Origin: Ziziphus jujuba
Taxonomy: Eukaryota; Streptophyta; Magnoliopsida; Rosales; Rhamnaceae
Direction of reading: 5' to 3'
NCBI RefSeq assembly: GCF_031755915.1
Contig: NC_083387.1
Coordinates: 13,785,001 to 13,849,000, forward strand
DNA: 64,000 nt
Part shown: positions 10,155 to 22,802 of the stretch, in pieces
Layout of the letters: each line of letters starts with the position of its first letter
Numbering within the stretch: the first letter of the stretch is position 1
The notes under the pieces: generated by a model
Told to the model about the DNA's origin: nothing
The model's input: the letters and a program-made list of their open reading frames with translations, nothing else
Database searches by the model: none
Position numbers and translations under genes: made by a program

Positions 10155-13100
10155 GAAATTTTTTTTTAAGATTATCCATGAGAAAGTTATAGCATAATGG
10201 TGCATGTAAGCTGGTAATTTCCTAATTCTTTTTTTTGCCCTTGAGTTTTTAACTTTAAATTCTCTTGTTCTATTATATGTTCAGTTAGAGAAAGATAAAT
10301 GGAAGATAATGTGGAAAGACTGTTTTGCTACAGAATGACTATGTTTGGTTTAATTTATGTTTTCCATAGGGAGATTGTTTCCACAAAAATAAAAACTAAA
10401 AATAAAAAATGGCAATAATATCAAAAAAAAATAAAATAAAATAAAAATTGGGGGTTAAAAACCCAAATGGTAAGATAGAAAATTAAAAGAAGAGGATCCA
10501 ATTTTCTGTCCTTTTTTTTTTTCTGTTCTTATTCGTGTTTATTATTGATGAAATACAACATTATTTAAAATATTAACTGAAAGATGGAATAAGTAAGACA
10601 AAATTAATAAATAATTACTTTTTAAAATAAGGTAGTTCAATACTAATATGATAAAAATATTATTTCCAAAAAAAATAATAATAATACAATAATAAAGAAA
10701 AAGATCTTTATTTGGAGTATATTTCCCTATTCCCACAAGCTGATGGAACCGCACATGTGGATCTGACATGGTTTTCATTAGTTTGTTAAAGAAAATAATA
10801 AAACTCCCTGGAGTAAATTAGATTTTCCAGTCTATATTAAGCAACTTTCAAACTTTCAAAGAGAGAGAGAGAGGAAGAGAGAAACGCAATGACCTGGAGG
10901 CTGATGGAAGATAAAGATAGCTCAAAAAGGATAAGAAGTATAATACTGTCAATCATAGCTGGCTTTGGAAGTAGTGGTTTTTAAGACATATGATGTTTGA
11001 TCAAGATGTAGTGGTTTTTGACAGCACAACCATAGGATTTAAAGAACAATTTATGGTCAACTTTCTTATTTGACTTTGTCTTACAATTTGTGGTCAACTT
11101 TTTTATTTGACTCTTTTTTTTTTTTTTTTTTTTGTGGTTGGTAAATAAAAAATGGACCTTCTTATAGTATTATTGGTCAAGATTTTAGAAAACTGTCAAT
11201 CATTAATAGTTATAGTTTTGTAACTATATAGGAGTCTACAAGCTGCCTAATCTATCATCGTTTGGCTATTTTTATCATCTTCTTTTACAGTGCTAAATAT
11301 GTGGAATTCACATCAAAATTCAAATGAGACTTATCCAAAATTCGAACTCGCAACTTCTACAAATAGGTATGAGTTGACTTTGTCTTTTTGGTTGTAATAC
11401 ACAAATAAAGTTGAAATTACTCTAACAAACAAGAAAACCAAACACATTTTTTAAATCCTCTCTGTTTCTGATCTTTCATTTATTATTACATAGCTTATGT
11501 TAGGTAGAAAAGCCAAAAATAAAATGGAAGTGGAAAAAGGGAGGAGGAATGTACAATCATTAGGGAAATCCTGTTTTCTTACAAATCAGAATTTCAGGAA
11601 AAGGAATTTCAAAAAAATCTTCTAGTTTCATGTCATGTCTACAACTTTGATCATTAAATTACTAATGAACGTGTATGCACTGAACGTCATAGCCCAAACG
11701 CAACAACGCAATTATTACTTTAATTATTCGGCAGTGAAATTGTTTCTAAAGAACAAAAATAAAATACAGTAATAATATTAAGAAAGTAAAAAAAACAAAA
11801 ATTAGAGAAGGTGGAGGAAGATGGAGATTCCAAAAGGATAAGAAGCAATGTCAATTACAGCTTTGTAAGTAGTGGTTTTTAAGACATACTTGGAAGGGGT
11901 CAACCGATGATGAAGACGTACTGGTTTTTAAGAGCAAAACCAGAGGATCGATATAAGGAACCACTTTTGGTCAACTTTCTTGTTTGACTTGACCATGTTT
12001 TAGTTGTAATAACATACAGAATTGGAATTACTACAACAAAAAGAAATATATATATTGAATAAATTTTATTTTACCAAAAAAAACATTAGCATTTGGCATT
12101 GATTTTATGTAATTTGAGATGAAATATGCTATCATATTACATCTAGTTGTGCAAGGCGTCTATGCTTGTAAAAAGTTGCTGGTCAATGTAAAGTACAAAG
12201 TAATATCTGGGTCTGCTGAATACAAAAACACATTTTCAAGCCCTCTTTCTGTTTCTATTCTTCGCTACGTTATTATTTCATCAAAACAAAAGAAAAAATC
12301 TTCCCTATGTTATTATTTTAGTTGGGTCTCATTTTTTGGGTTAGAAACAATGAGCAAACCTAGTCATCATAGGAAGGATTAACATGAAATGTTAGTTTAA
12401 TAGTCTTAATATTAATATATATATATATATATATATTTTTTTTTTGTAAAAAGAAAAAAAAAAAAAAAAGGGAAACATTCTACTTTCAGTCGCCAAATGG
12501 GGTCTCCTCGGTGCCACAAAATTACTTTAAATGTGGTCTGCCTTCTTAAATTTTTAGGTAAGGATTTCTTATGACATAAAAATTCGCTAAATCCCACACA
12601 CAAAGCACCATTGGATTCCAATCATGCTAAAGCCGTCGGGCCCCAACTTGCGAATTATGTATCAATAAAACAACAAAGACTTCTGCCAAAATTTACGTTC
12701 AGAAAGTTGTACCAACCTTGACAAAACCGACCAGCCTTCCCCCTCATTTCCTAAAAAGCAGCAGCACCTGTATCCATACAATATGAGTTATCAATTATTA
12801 ATTGACTGAATTTAAATGACTTTTAATTACTTTTAAAATTAAATGTGATAATCGAGTTTTAATTGATCCTATTTAAATTAATTTTAAATTTTTTAAAATT
12901 AAAAGTCCATATAGAAAAATAAACCAGTAAAAAAAAAAAAATCTATAAACAACTTATATATAAATGTCACATTATTTTGAACAATAATATTAAACTTGTC
13001 AAAATATTTATTAAATTTATTGATCAAATGGTATTATAAATTATGTAATAATATTTAATTGGTTTATTTTTTTAATTCATTTTTGGATTCAATAATTTAT

Positions 13101-13867
13101 ATAATTTATATAATATATCAATTAATAATATTTTAATATATATAATTTGATAAATAAATTTAATAAATATTTTAATACCTATACAACTATTATATTTTAA
13201 ATCTTGCTATTTATTACAATAGATGACGATTATCATATAGTAAATTGTAATTAAAATATTTTATTATATTATTTTTATACTAAAATTTTAAAATAATTTT
13301 TTAATAATAATTCATTTAAACTATATTTGATATTTTATTAATAATTATTTATTTAATGTCAATAAATAATCCTTTATTATTATTATTATTATTATTATTG
13401 TTTTTCTATAAAGTATTTTGAAGTCCGATTCCACTTCTTCCTTTCGAATTTCTATATTTTCACACTAGGTTTTCTTTCTTTCTTTTGAATATGTTCGAAT
13501 CCCTTTGGATGTTTTCATTGATAATGCCATTTATCTGTACGCGTGGTCCCCCCCCTTCAACCTCAGCCGCCTATTGATGACAAATTTTTTCAACTGCACC
13601 ACCACAGAAAAAGTCCGTGTCCAATAATTTCACTCAAAATTTGCAAACCTTCTTGCACCCAAAAATAAAAAAATAAAAAAAAATAAAAAAACTGATATGA
13701 CCCTCTTGTCCCTTTACCAGTTTTACCACGATGCCACTATTCCCTTTGAATATTCTTTTCTCTACCTAAATGTAGGAGGATGATGAAGTCATTGCCCACA
13801 ATATACCACCACTACCCCCTTTTGAAAAAGTTGATCAACCTGGTATTTTCTTCTTAAATATCCCCAC
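10155..13867. other. Intergenic region with an old duplication, no gene seen
   Basis: Apart from the duplicated segment described separately, this holds A/T homopolymers (for example 11107-11134), a (TA)n run at about 12415-12436, a (GA)n stretch at 10860-10874 and an AT-rich block at 12780-13400 ending in an ATT microsatellite (about 13374-13399). No splice-consistent coding region could be supported. Confidence 0.5.
10890..12285 (+). repeat. Diverged direct duplication, units about 0.5-0.6 kb
   Basis: Unit 1 spans about 10890-11500 and unit 2 about 11800-12285. Paired anchors are AAAAGGATAAGAAG (10925 and 11832), AAGTAGTGGTTTTTAAGACATA, TGGTCAACTTTCTT.TTTGACTT (11054 and 11968), and CACATTTT..AA.CCTCT.TCTGTTTCT (about 11442 and 12229). 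The offset falls from about 910 to about 790 bp, so unit 2 has lost sequence. A short coding-like start (ATG ACC TGG AGG, about 10889) in unit 1 runs into KRIRS and soon stops; unit 2 has a matching KRIRS reading. It may be a fragment of a duplicated gene start, which I cannot identify. Confidence 0.7.
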
Positions 13868-13874
13868 TATAAAA
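13868..13874 (+). promoter_or_regulatory. Probable TATA box of the 101-residue protein gene
   Basis: TATAAAA sits 93 bp upstream of the ATG at 13961, in the context CCCCACTATAAAAGCTAC. The spacing fits a short 5' leader. Confidence 0.6.
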
Positions 13875-13960
13875 GCTACTAATGACATTGTCTTTCATAC
13901 ATTTTTATACACAACACCAAAGAAGCTTTTGACAAATTCCAATATATCAAATAGTACAAA

Positions 13961-14266
13961 ATGGAAGGCTTAATTCCTTATCTTCTCCATGCCATGAAGA
14001 AGCAAAGGCCGCAACATAGTTATAGAAGTTTCTCTGAAAACTCCAACCGGAGCTACCATCTCTTAAATCCTAAGGATTCATCTCACGGCTCGTCTCACCG
14101 TCGAACGCGATCGGAGTTCCAGCCGCCGGCTAATATCGACTTTCTTGAGCACCGGTCTCGAAGCGTTAACAGAGCTTCTGCTTCATATGCTCCTCCTTAT
14201 GTTGCTGGTGGCAACTCTTCCTCCTATCCTTTCCAACAGCAAGGATTTCGTAACAAAAATTCATGA
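13961..14266 (+). CDS. Small uncharacterised plant protein, 101 residues
   Basis: Single-exon reading frame with a TATA box 93 bp upstream. The product starts MEGLIPYLLHAMKKQ and continues with a Ser/Arg/His-rich, probably disordered region (SHRRTRSEFQPP, EHRSRSVNRAS) and a Ser/Tyr/Gln-rich tail. From memory it resembles a family of short plant proteins that begin MEGLIP and carry a HRRTRSE-type motif; their function is unknown to me. No membrane span or signal peptide is evident; the N-terminal 12 residues could form an amphipathic helix. The codon use is less AT-biased than the flanks, supporting a real gene. The 3' flank to about 14410 looks like an ordinary UTR. Confidence 0.78.
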   Translation: MEGLIPYLLHAMKKQRPQHSYRSFSENSNRSYHLLNPKDSSHGSSHRRTRSEFQPPANIDFLEHRSRSVNRASASYAPPYVAGGNSSSYPFQQQGFRNKNS

Positions 14267-15200
14267 ATGTTTGATGTTTGTCATTTATTTGTTTCCATTT
14301 TTTCAATTGTTGTAATTTGTAATATTATAACTATAAGTTTGTGTTTTGAATTTGATTGTGGAGCTCCATCAAAATGATGAACTTTCCACTTGCTTTGTAA
14401 CAATTAATTGAATATATTTGATGAATAGTTGGGTGATTGTTTCTTTTCTTTTGGAAAGCTTCAAAAGTAGATAGCGATTTAGAAAAAAATTATATAAACT
14501 AAATTTGGAGTTTACATCGTTTACTATATCAATTGGTGAATAAAATTAGCAAGCATCTTGGTGCCCATTGACATTATTTTATTTTGATAAACGCTGCCCA
14601 ATAACGTCATTTATCAAGGCATGTCTCCCTAATAACAAGTTTAGGAGCCTCCAATAATTTTTCTTTTAATTAATAACGAAACTATGCATTAGTTTTTTAA
14701 AAAAAAAAAAAAATAAAATAAAAACGTTAATTATTTCATAACTATTTTTATATTTTAACACAAATATTAAAATATAAAACATACTTAGTAATTCCTTTAC
14801 TTTTATAATTTTTGGTTAAAAAAAAAAAACTAAATAACACATTTTATAAAGATTAATACATTTTGAGTTGGTTTGCTGTAGTTTAAAAGCAGTTTCTTTT
14901 CTTTTCTTTTTTTTTTTTCCCCAAAAAATCTATTAAACGATGTTTTCTTCTATTTTACTTCTTTTTTTTTTTTTTTATCAACTATTTTTCCATATGTATA
15001 TTTTAGAATATTAATATTAATAAATAAAGCAATGCAATACCAATAACTAAACTCGAGTCTCAAACGTCACCGTTTAACTTTCTAAGCCAAGCATGCTTTC
15101 CCTAACAACCAGCCAGAGCAGAAGAATTAAAACAAAAATAAAAAAAGGAAAATCGAGCGGAATTGACCTCACAGAGCAAGCCAAACACAGAATTGGCACG
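14267..15200. other. Spacer between the 101-residue gene and the methyltransferase gene
   Basis: 3' UTR of the small gene followed by AT-rich DNA with long A and T runs (14697-14713, 14819-14830, 14908-14919, 14964-14976). The frame of the next gene is open upstream to an ATG at 15093, which could add 36 Lys/Arg-rich residues to that protein. Confidence 0.5.
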
Positions 15201-18200
15201 ATGTCGTTTCGGTCGATATTCGACGCCGGAGAGATAAGGTCGGAATTCGAAAACGCCGGTATCAGCTGCAAATTCATTCCTCTCATATGGAAGTACGCGA
15301 TTCAGAACCCGAACGGTGAATGGGAGGAAGTCCCTTCCCTACCCTCCGCCGCGTATATTCTGCTCCGGTCCAAGTTCAAGCCCCTGACCTCCACTCTTCA
15401 CTCTGCAACCGACTCTTCCGACGGCCTAACCACCAAGCTCCTTATAAAACTTAAGGTTTACTACTATCTGATCCTTATAATGTGTCGCACACCAGGTGTT
15501 TGAAGTAATGCGCGTTTGAGATTCGTTCCTTTGCTTTCCTCAGAATGGAGCTCTCGTGGAGTCGGTGATCATGAGGTACGATACTCGTTTGGGTAAATAC
15601 GCTGGGAAGCCCCGCCCTGGTGGTCTTAGATCAACCTTGTGCATTTCATCTCAGGTAGATTACTATGTGTTCCTGGTGCTTGATTACATCCTCGTTTCTG
15701 GCTTTTTTATTTTTATTTTTATTTTTATTTTTATTTTTATTTTTTAAATCGTTTCTGGGCATGTTTGGTTTTCTATAATTTGTTGGTTTTGATTTCAGGT
15801 TGGCTGCAAGATGGGTTGCAAATTCTGTGCAACGGGGAGCATGGGATTTAAGAACAATCTGTCTTCAGGGGAAATCGTGGAGCAATTGGTTCATGCTTCT
15901 CGCTTTTCGCCTATACGGAATATCGTTTTCATGGTGATTTTGCAATTTTTTTAGTTTTATGTTTTATTTTTCTTATACTGCAGATAAAAAAACTTGTTAC
16001 TTTTAGTTGTGATTTTGTGACGTTTCATGGAGTGGTTAGTTTCCTATGGATGTCGAGGGTACATTACTGTATTTCTTATACAGTACATTACTGTATTTCT
16101 TATGATTGCTTCTTCTCTTTGAAAATTTATACTATTACCTTTTATGATTTAAAAAAAAAAAAAAAATGTACACTCAAGATTTTAGGAATTTCGCAGCAAA
16201 AGCTTCCTGTTTGAAATGTTTTATAATTTCTGGTCAGGGAATGGGGGAGCCATTGAATAACTATGTTGCCGTAGTGGAAGCTGTACGTGCCATGACAGGA
16301 TCGCCATTTCAGTTGTCACTGAAGAGAATTACCGTGTCCACAGTATGCAGTACAAACTTATGGTCCTTTCTGATTGATTTTAATTTTAAGTGCTTTGAAC
16401 ATTTAAGTTCGAATAAAAGATCATAACTTTTCATGGATTTATAGAGCTCGCAACTTCTGACGTGAATTTTATTAGTGTCCTCATTGTTTTGTCTATCAAA
16501 TATGACCATTGAAGTGATTGTCAATGGTAGAATTTTTGCTATGTATAATGACTGCTGTAGGTTGACACCATGGTCTGTGATATATTTTCAAGTTAAACGT
16601 AACTCACGATTTCATGCGTGATTGAAATGCACCACACAAGTGCACGTGTTTAAAGTCATTACAAAAACTTAGTTCAGAACGTTGTGATAGCTGATTGAAA
16701 TAGTAAAGTTGTTTTAAATTTTTATGCTTTATGAGCCTGGCTAGGTGAGATCATAACTTTTCATGGATTTATGGACCTCGCAACTTCTGATGTGAATTTT
16801 ATTAGTGTCCTCATTGTTTTGTCTATCGAATATGACCATTCAATGTGATTGTAAATGGTAGAACTTTTGTTCTCTATAATTACTGCTGTAGGTTGACACC
16901 ATGGTCTGTGACATATTTCAAGTTAAACGTAACTTAGGATTTCATGCATGATTGAAATGCACCACACAAGTGCACGTGTTTAAAGTCATTACAAAAACTT
17001 AGCTCAGAACGTTGTGATAGCTGATTGAAATAGTAAAGTTGTTTTAAATATTTATGCTTTATGATCCTGGCTAGGTGAGATATTTTCCTAGTGTCTTGGT
17101 TTTCTAAATGCTTATTTCAAGTGTCTTAGACTATAATATACCATCTCTTGGAGTAGGTGCACATATCTCAAATTTCTATCCTTAATATAAGACAATTATT
17201 TATTTTGATGATGTGATGCATAAGGAACTGCAAAATGAACTTAATCTTAGATTCCTTCTCCTAAGTGCTCCTCCTCCCACTCTTCTCATTATTACTCTGC
17301 CCCGTAAAGGATCTCATCTATAGAATATAGGAAACCCACTATATATACCTTAAGTTGAGGTGATAAAGTCATTTGATTGACAAGTGTATTAGTTGCATTT
17401 AATCTTGTGTAGGTTGGCATTATTCATGCCATCAACAGGCTTCATGGTGATCTTCCTGGCCTGAACCTAGCAGTTTCTCTGCATGCACCAGTTCAAGATA
17501 TTCGTTGTCAGATAATGCCTGCAGCTCGAGCATTTCCTTTGGGTAAACTTATGGATTCACTGCAAGAGTATCAGAGGAAGAGGTTTGTTGGACAATTTCC
17601 TATTGGGAATTATGCGTACTTACATTTCTATACTGCTATACTTCGGCAGTCATTTCAAATTGTTGATATCTCATTGTGGTCCTTAATTTTCAGTCAACAA
17701 AAAATCTTAATCGAGTACATAATGCTTGATGGGGTGAATGATGAAGAACAACATGCACACCAGCTTGGCAAGTTGTTGGAGATTCTTCAAGTGGTGAGCT
17801 CTTATCTAAGAACTGAAAGTGTATAGAAAAACTTATATTACCTTTGTGTTTTAGATGTGTTTTCATGTGTGTGCAACATGTTTGAAAAGCCAGCCTGATT
17901 TTCTTACTTTGAGAAATTCTGACCAGCTAAGAAAATTGTTATCCTTGTAAAAGGAAGATTTTTACCATGTTACAAACAGCTAATAAGATCCACTAATATT
18001 CCCCCCGACACGCAGCGCCCCCCAACCCCCCAAAAACACACACACACGCACACCCACACCCACCAAGAAAAATAAAAAAATAAGGTCACTAATATAGGTA
18101 GTATAGGAATGAGTTATATGAACGTTCTGCATCATATTTGACCAACTTAAGATTAGTATAATTTCATATTCAAGCGTAAAAGTCAATGAATGGTTGAATT

Positions 18201-18538
18201 ACTTTAAAAAATCATGTCTATGTATGTTCAAGTGCAACTTTTATATCATGTGTACTGTGTTCTTGACATCATGCGTCTTGTTTGTTAAACAGGTCGTGAA
18301 CTTGATACCTTTCAATCCAATTGGTACTTTGAGTCAATTCAAGACCAGCAGCCAACAGAATGTATCTGCATTCCAGAAAATTTTAAGAGGTACCTATAAC
18401 ATCCGGACAACAATTCGTAAGGAAATGGGTCAAGATATAAGTGGGGCATGTGGGCAACTGGTGGTAAACCAGTCAGATAAGAGGTTTGCTGAGAATCAAC
18501 CACTCTTACCTGATATAGAAGATCTTCATCTGAGATAA
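15201..18538 (+). CDS. RlmN-type radical SAM RNA methyltransferase
   Basis: Predicted RlmN/Cfr-family enzyme, which in bacteria methylates C2 of adenine in 23S rRNA and some tRNAs using a [4Fe-4S] cluster and two SAM molecules. Exons: 15201-15455, 15544-15654, 15799-15933, 16238-16342, 17413-17582, 17694-17793, 18293-18538; all GT-AG, phases consistent, 373 residues, close to bacterial RlmN. Motifs: cluster ligands in CKMGCKFC (Cys-x3-Cys-x2-Cys), [13 protein letters not shown], and the two family-specific cysteines in [10 protein letters not shown] and GACGQL. The start at 15201 ([12 protein letters not shown]) was chosen because the fold begins there; an in-frame ATG at 15093 would add a basic extension (SRRIKTKIKKGK) that might act in targeting. 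Compartment (plastid, mitochondrion or cytosol) is not clear from sequence. Intron 4 is over 1 kb and contains a tandem duplication. Confidence 0.92.
16419..17080 (+). repeat. Two-copy 330-bp tandem duplication in an intron
   Basis: Copy 1 is 16419-16748 and copy 2 is 16749-17080, head to tail without a spacer; both start GATCATAACTTTTCATGG and end GGCTAGGTGA. They differ at perhaps 1 base in 20. The repeat lies wholly in intron 4 of the RlmN-type gene (16343-17412) and leaves splice sites untouched. Confidence 0.95.
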
Positions 18539-19159
18539 GCCTCTTCTTGGTTGAGGAGCTGATGTCTAATTCTGATAACGTAATGAAGACCGAACAAAGT
18601 ACTGGTGTTTCTCACAAGTTGCTGTTCCTTCAATTTTGTGTATCATGCAATCACAAATTTTCAAGCATTATAGCCAATATAATGTGCATCATGTATCATT
18701 CTGTGTCGTCTCTTTTTGTCAAGCACATGTAAAACTGTTCCATTAGCTCCAAAGCTGCTGCATATGGTATTGTTGCAGAATGATAACACTTGAATTATTG
18801 ATCAAGGGAAATCGAGCTAGAAAGGGGCCAAAGAAACGTTGAGAAGTAATTGTGGATGCTTCAATTTTTTGGCTGTGGCATCCAATATGTGTTAGTTTTT
18901 CTTTTTTTGGGTGGTTAAAGTTGTGTTAAATAATTAGAGTAATGCTCTAGTTACTTTGTTTTTGTCCCTATATATCAAGGAGTTTCGCTATTTATCATTG
19001 GCATCAACGTTGGATTTGCTGCTAATATGATAATTATTAATTGGTAACACAGTTTAGAATAACAATAATTGTCATTACCAATGGAATTTTTAATACTAAT
19101 ATTGACGATAAGAAATCCACTGGTGGATGCTATATGTATTTAAGGAATTCCTTAATTTT
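18539..19159 (+). other. Methyltransferase gene 3' UTR and flank
   Basis: Probable 3' UTR to about 18880, then AT-rich sequence. A short frame at 18547-18732 has no recognisable domain. No other feature was seen. Confidence 0.45.
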
Positions 19160-19570
19160 GTAGTGCTTTGGAAAGCAAAATGTAATTGCTCGGTCTAGTA
19201 AATGTAATTACTCGGTCTAGTACTGAATCTGAATATGGAGCCCTTACTCTTGGTGCAGCTGAAATGACCCGGTTCCAGAACTTATTGCTTGAATTCAAGT
19301 TGTTCTCTCCAACTAGTCCAGTACTTTAGTGTGACAACATGAGAGTGAGTTCACTTGTTGCCAGTCTCGTGTTCCATAATCAAACGAAACATATTGAGAT
19401 CAATGTTCATTTCATTCATGATGAAGTGCTTCAATGAGCACTAGAGGTTCGTTACATGCCCACTATCGATCAAGTGACAGATATTTTTACCAAAATTCTC
19501 TCCAGGCATAGGTTTAGGTCACTTCGAGACAAGCTCAATGTGGTATTTCCCCATATCGCTTGAGGGAAGA
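19160..19570 (+). pseudogene. Ty1/copia RNase H remnant
   Basis: A degenerate reading on the + strand matches the C-terminal RNase H part of copia polyproteins: a STESEYGAL segment, a CDN motif, then TKHIEI.VHFIHDEV and VTDIFTK. It is broken by several stop codons. A purine tract and an LTR-like end follow. Everything upstream in the element is missing, so this is a 3' fragment about 0.6 kb after the RlmN-type stop codon. Confidence 0.85.
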
Positions 19571-19800
19571 TGATAGTGTAACGAATAAATAATATTAGAT
19601 ATGCACAGAAAAATGTTGTTATAAGAGTTGTAAAACTATATGATATTATTCTATGTAGAAATATGTGTTAGCTAAAGTCAATAATTATTTGATAACTATA
19701 TAGGCCTTCTCTTAAAGCCACCTATATGTAGTTATACATGTTTTCCACTCTATGAATAACAGACTTCCAGTATTATTTTTCCTGTATTTCAACTCTTACA
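19571..19800 (+). repeat. Probable 3' LTR of the truncated copia remnant
   Basis: It starts TGATAGTG directly after the purine tract GAGGGAAGA and ends CTCTTACA, about 230 bp. A 5' partner is absent, so the right boundary rests on the TG...CA rule and on similarity to common copia LTR layout. Confidence 0.5.
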
Positions 19801-20200
19801 AAAGGGATTGAATAAGTCATTGGTAATTTAAAATTGGCTTAATTTTATACACCTCTCTTAAAGTTTGACTTAAATACAAATTAATCATTCTAGAATAAAA
19901 AATATCATTAACCTCGTCTTAAGCTAAAAACAATTACCATCTTCCCTCCAATTATTTCATTCACACCCCTTGAAATAATATTATTTACACTCCTTTAAGA
20001 GTGCTAGTTGTAATTTTCAAAATTTAAGAGGTTAAATTATAATTAATACAAACCTTAAGAGATTTAGATGTAATATTGTTTTTAAAATTTCTAGCTTGAC
20101 AATAGGAACCTGCAAGAACCTAAAAGCTTTTTTTATATCACCAAACTCTCAAACTGTAGTTTCACAGTTTATGTATTTTTACAAACGAATACTTAGTTCT

Positions 20201-20244
<44 letters not shown>

Positions 20245-21764
20245 CAACGGAGCTTTAGTGTGGAAATCTATATTTTTCTAAAATGCACACATTATTTTTT
20301 GATGATAATTTTTGTTGAAACCGTCATCTAAAAATGATTTTTTTAAATGATAATTTTTTAAAAAATTATCATCTATAACTATGTTTGAATTTTAAAAAAA
20401 ATGCAGGCATCTGCATTGGAATTGGACTTTATATATATAACCAATAAAAGCAACACAAAATGAGAACTCAATCCCCCCCACAGAAGATACAATAAGAGTA
20501 GTAAAATGCTAAATTGTAATGATAGAAAAGTAAAAATTTAGGCACACAAACTTTTAAGTGGAACCCTATATGGAAAAACTATGGGTATTAACCACCAATT
20601 CTAATCTAAAAGTCCATTAAAAAAAGGCAAATCATATTATCACATAGTTCTATCCTAAGTGTAGGGAACAATGACCAACATTTCCAGTCACACTGATAGT
20701 AGGGTGATATGATTTCCTAACTTTGGACATAATGGCCTCAATTAAGCAAAGAATATAGCATCTGCTATTTCTCGCAAGGACCACACAATTGTTCCATGTG
20801 TAAGGGCTCTCTTGCAAAGGTCCAACACCATTATTACTATCCGCATGATTTTTCTTACAAGGGTACTTTTCCTGCAAAAACTTATGCAACAAATCCTAGA
20901 GTGTAAGACGGATATGATATGAGAAAGTGTTTGGGGTATTTGAATGGTGGGAAACCCTAATGGTTCTTAATCCATAATAATGGAACTAAACCTAAAAGAT
21001 ATTTTTCTTTTATCAAAAAGGACTAAAGCTCATATATCCTTAAAAATCTTCATTGGTTCAACTACAGTTGCTATGCGCTATCTCTCTTTTACTAATAATC
21101 TTGAAAAATGATAAGGTTTTAACAAGCATATGGATATTTATTCAAACAACATATCAAAATCAAGCTTGTGTTGGCCAAGTGTCCAAAGGTTTTCTAAACA
21201 ATACCAGATCAAGTAATGAAAAAATGACACGTGGTAGGACGTTCTTCGAATAACATCGGATGTTGTTCAAATAGCGTAAATCCACCACCAGGAATTTGAC
21301 ACCTGGCTAGGACAGTGAATAAAATCAAATGTTGTGTGAAGGACACTAAATCCACCCATCTCCAAATAACATGTGGCAGATGGTGGTTCAATCAACACCC
21401 CACTTTGTTCGAACAATAGTAAAAAAGGTAGTCAAACATCGTGTTTTGACTCTTACAAATTTTGTAAAAATCATTTAAAACCAAATTATAAAAACAGTAA
21501 TACTATAAAACTTAGTTAATAACAAAAACATGTGAAACAGTGTTTGCTAAGCAAAAATATGTGAAACAATGTGTGCTTAAATATCTAAAGAATATAAAAG
21601 ATCTCTAAGTAACTTACCGTTGCTAATTAGATTTGCTCTTAATGCAAAAGTACTAACTGAAACAGACACTTTTTTATTTAGTATTTTAACTCTTGAAACT
21701 TTGTCAACACATTAAAACTAACCCAACATATATGTTTTTTTTTTTTTTCCTTTGAGTGAAAAGT
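19801..21764. other. AT-rich intergenic region
   Basis: No gene was seen. Contains a (CA)n-(TA)n microsatellite at about 20200-20245 and a small inverted repeat at 20300-20375 (ATGATAATTTTT against AAAAATTATCAT). Short frames at 20096-20281, 20650-20892 and 21053-21253 lack domains or are microsatellite-derived. Confidence 0.5.
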
Positions 21765-22005
21765 AATGGGTAGACATTAATGAGCTCATTTCAATCGGAA
21801 AATAAGAGTCAACATCAATTTCATCGTTCGGCAGTGTTGGAGCTTGACTTGCACCAGTAATGGGTGAGAGTTACACTGTTGCAGTCAATGAGCTGAAGAA
21901 AGAGTAGAAAGCCAATGAGCCGAAGAAAGAGTAGAAAGTCGAAGAGAAAGAGGAGTAGGATGATAGTTTTAATTCAGCCTCTTCGACTAAAACAATTTGG
22001 ACGTT
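21765..22005 (+). pseudogene. Broken copy A of the acidic ribosomal protein P2 gene
   Basis: It matches the second half of the intact P2 gene (59184-59531, other strand) from the TGAGCT that encodes the ELI of TELIAS through the stop codon and into the 3' UTR (CTCTTCGACTAAAA.AATTTGGACGTTA). The frame is broken by stops and small indels in the alanine hinge and acidic tail, and the first half of the gene is absent. Because the homology continues far downstream, this is a DNA-level duplicate rather than a processed retrocopy. Confidence 0.85.
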
Positions 22006-22802
22006 ATCTTCAAATTATACTTTTTTTTTTTTTGTTTATTTTTCTTTTTAGCTGGATAATAGAGCCTTTTTTGGTAAAAAAAGTAAACAAAAATATGAAT
22101 GAATCCTTAAAAGAAATGACTTTATGTTTATTACTAGTTCGTTAAGAGGGTGTTTGTATACATTAGATTATTATTATCATTATAGTATTCACCAGGGAAA
22201 ATTTTTAAATTCACCTAGAGAAATTAAAAGTTTCCAAAATCATATCTGACCCAAGAAAGTGCTGAAGCATAAATCTATTGTTTATTATTACTAGTTTCTT
22301 CAAGAAGAGATAATTGTCCCCTTGGGATAGCCAGGTCTTGGGTTTCAACCAAGCTTGGTGTTAAAATCTCTTCTTCCAACAATGGATTCTTCATTAAGCT
22401 AAAAGTCATTTTGTTACTAAAGGCCAGAGTTTTGTGGCTAAAATACTTTTAGCGTGATAAAAGTTTATGGGATTAGGTTGTGACTATGCTTGCATCCCTA
22501 AAAGGGGCATATAGCCTAATGTGGGGGCCCACGGTACTCTCACATGTAAAACTTACAAATGGATAGGATCCATGATGAGATCCATAAATATGGATCCCAC
22601 ATGAATCCCTTTCATTTGTAAGAGAAGACAATTGTAGTCCTATTTTAGTTTCTGTCACGAAAGAAAATTTGTGGCTGTATATAAACCACAAATTTCTTTG
22701 CCACTAAACCTCCTAATTTTATTACTGTCAGAGAGGGACAAAGCTCGATTGGTTTGGAAGGTGTATCAACCAAAAGGTGTAGCTTTCATAAAATATATTT
22801 GT

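Noticed and set aside
17980..18186. Frame in a C-rich/CA-rich stretch near 18000-18060
   Set aside because: Low-complexity intronic sequence (C runs and CA repeats) of the RlmN-type gene; composition alone explains the frame.
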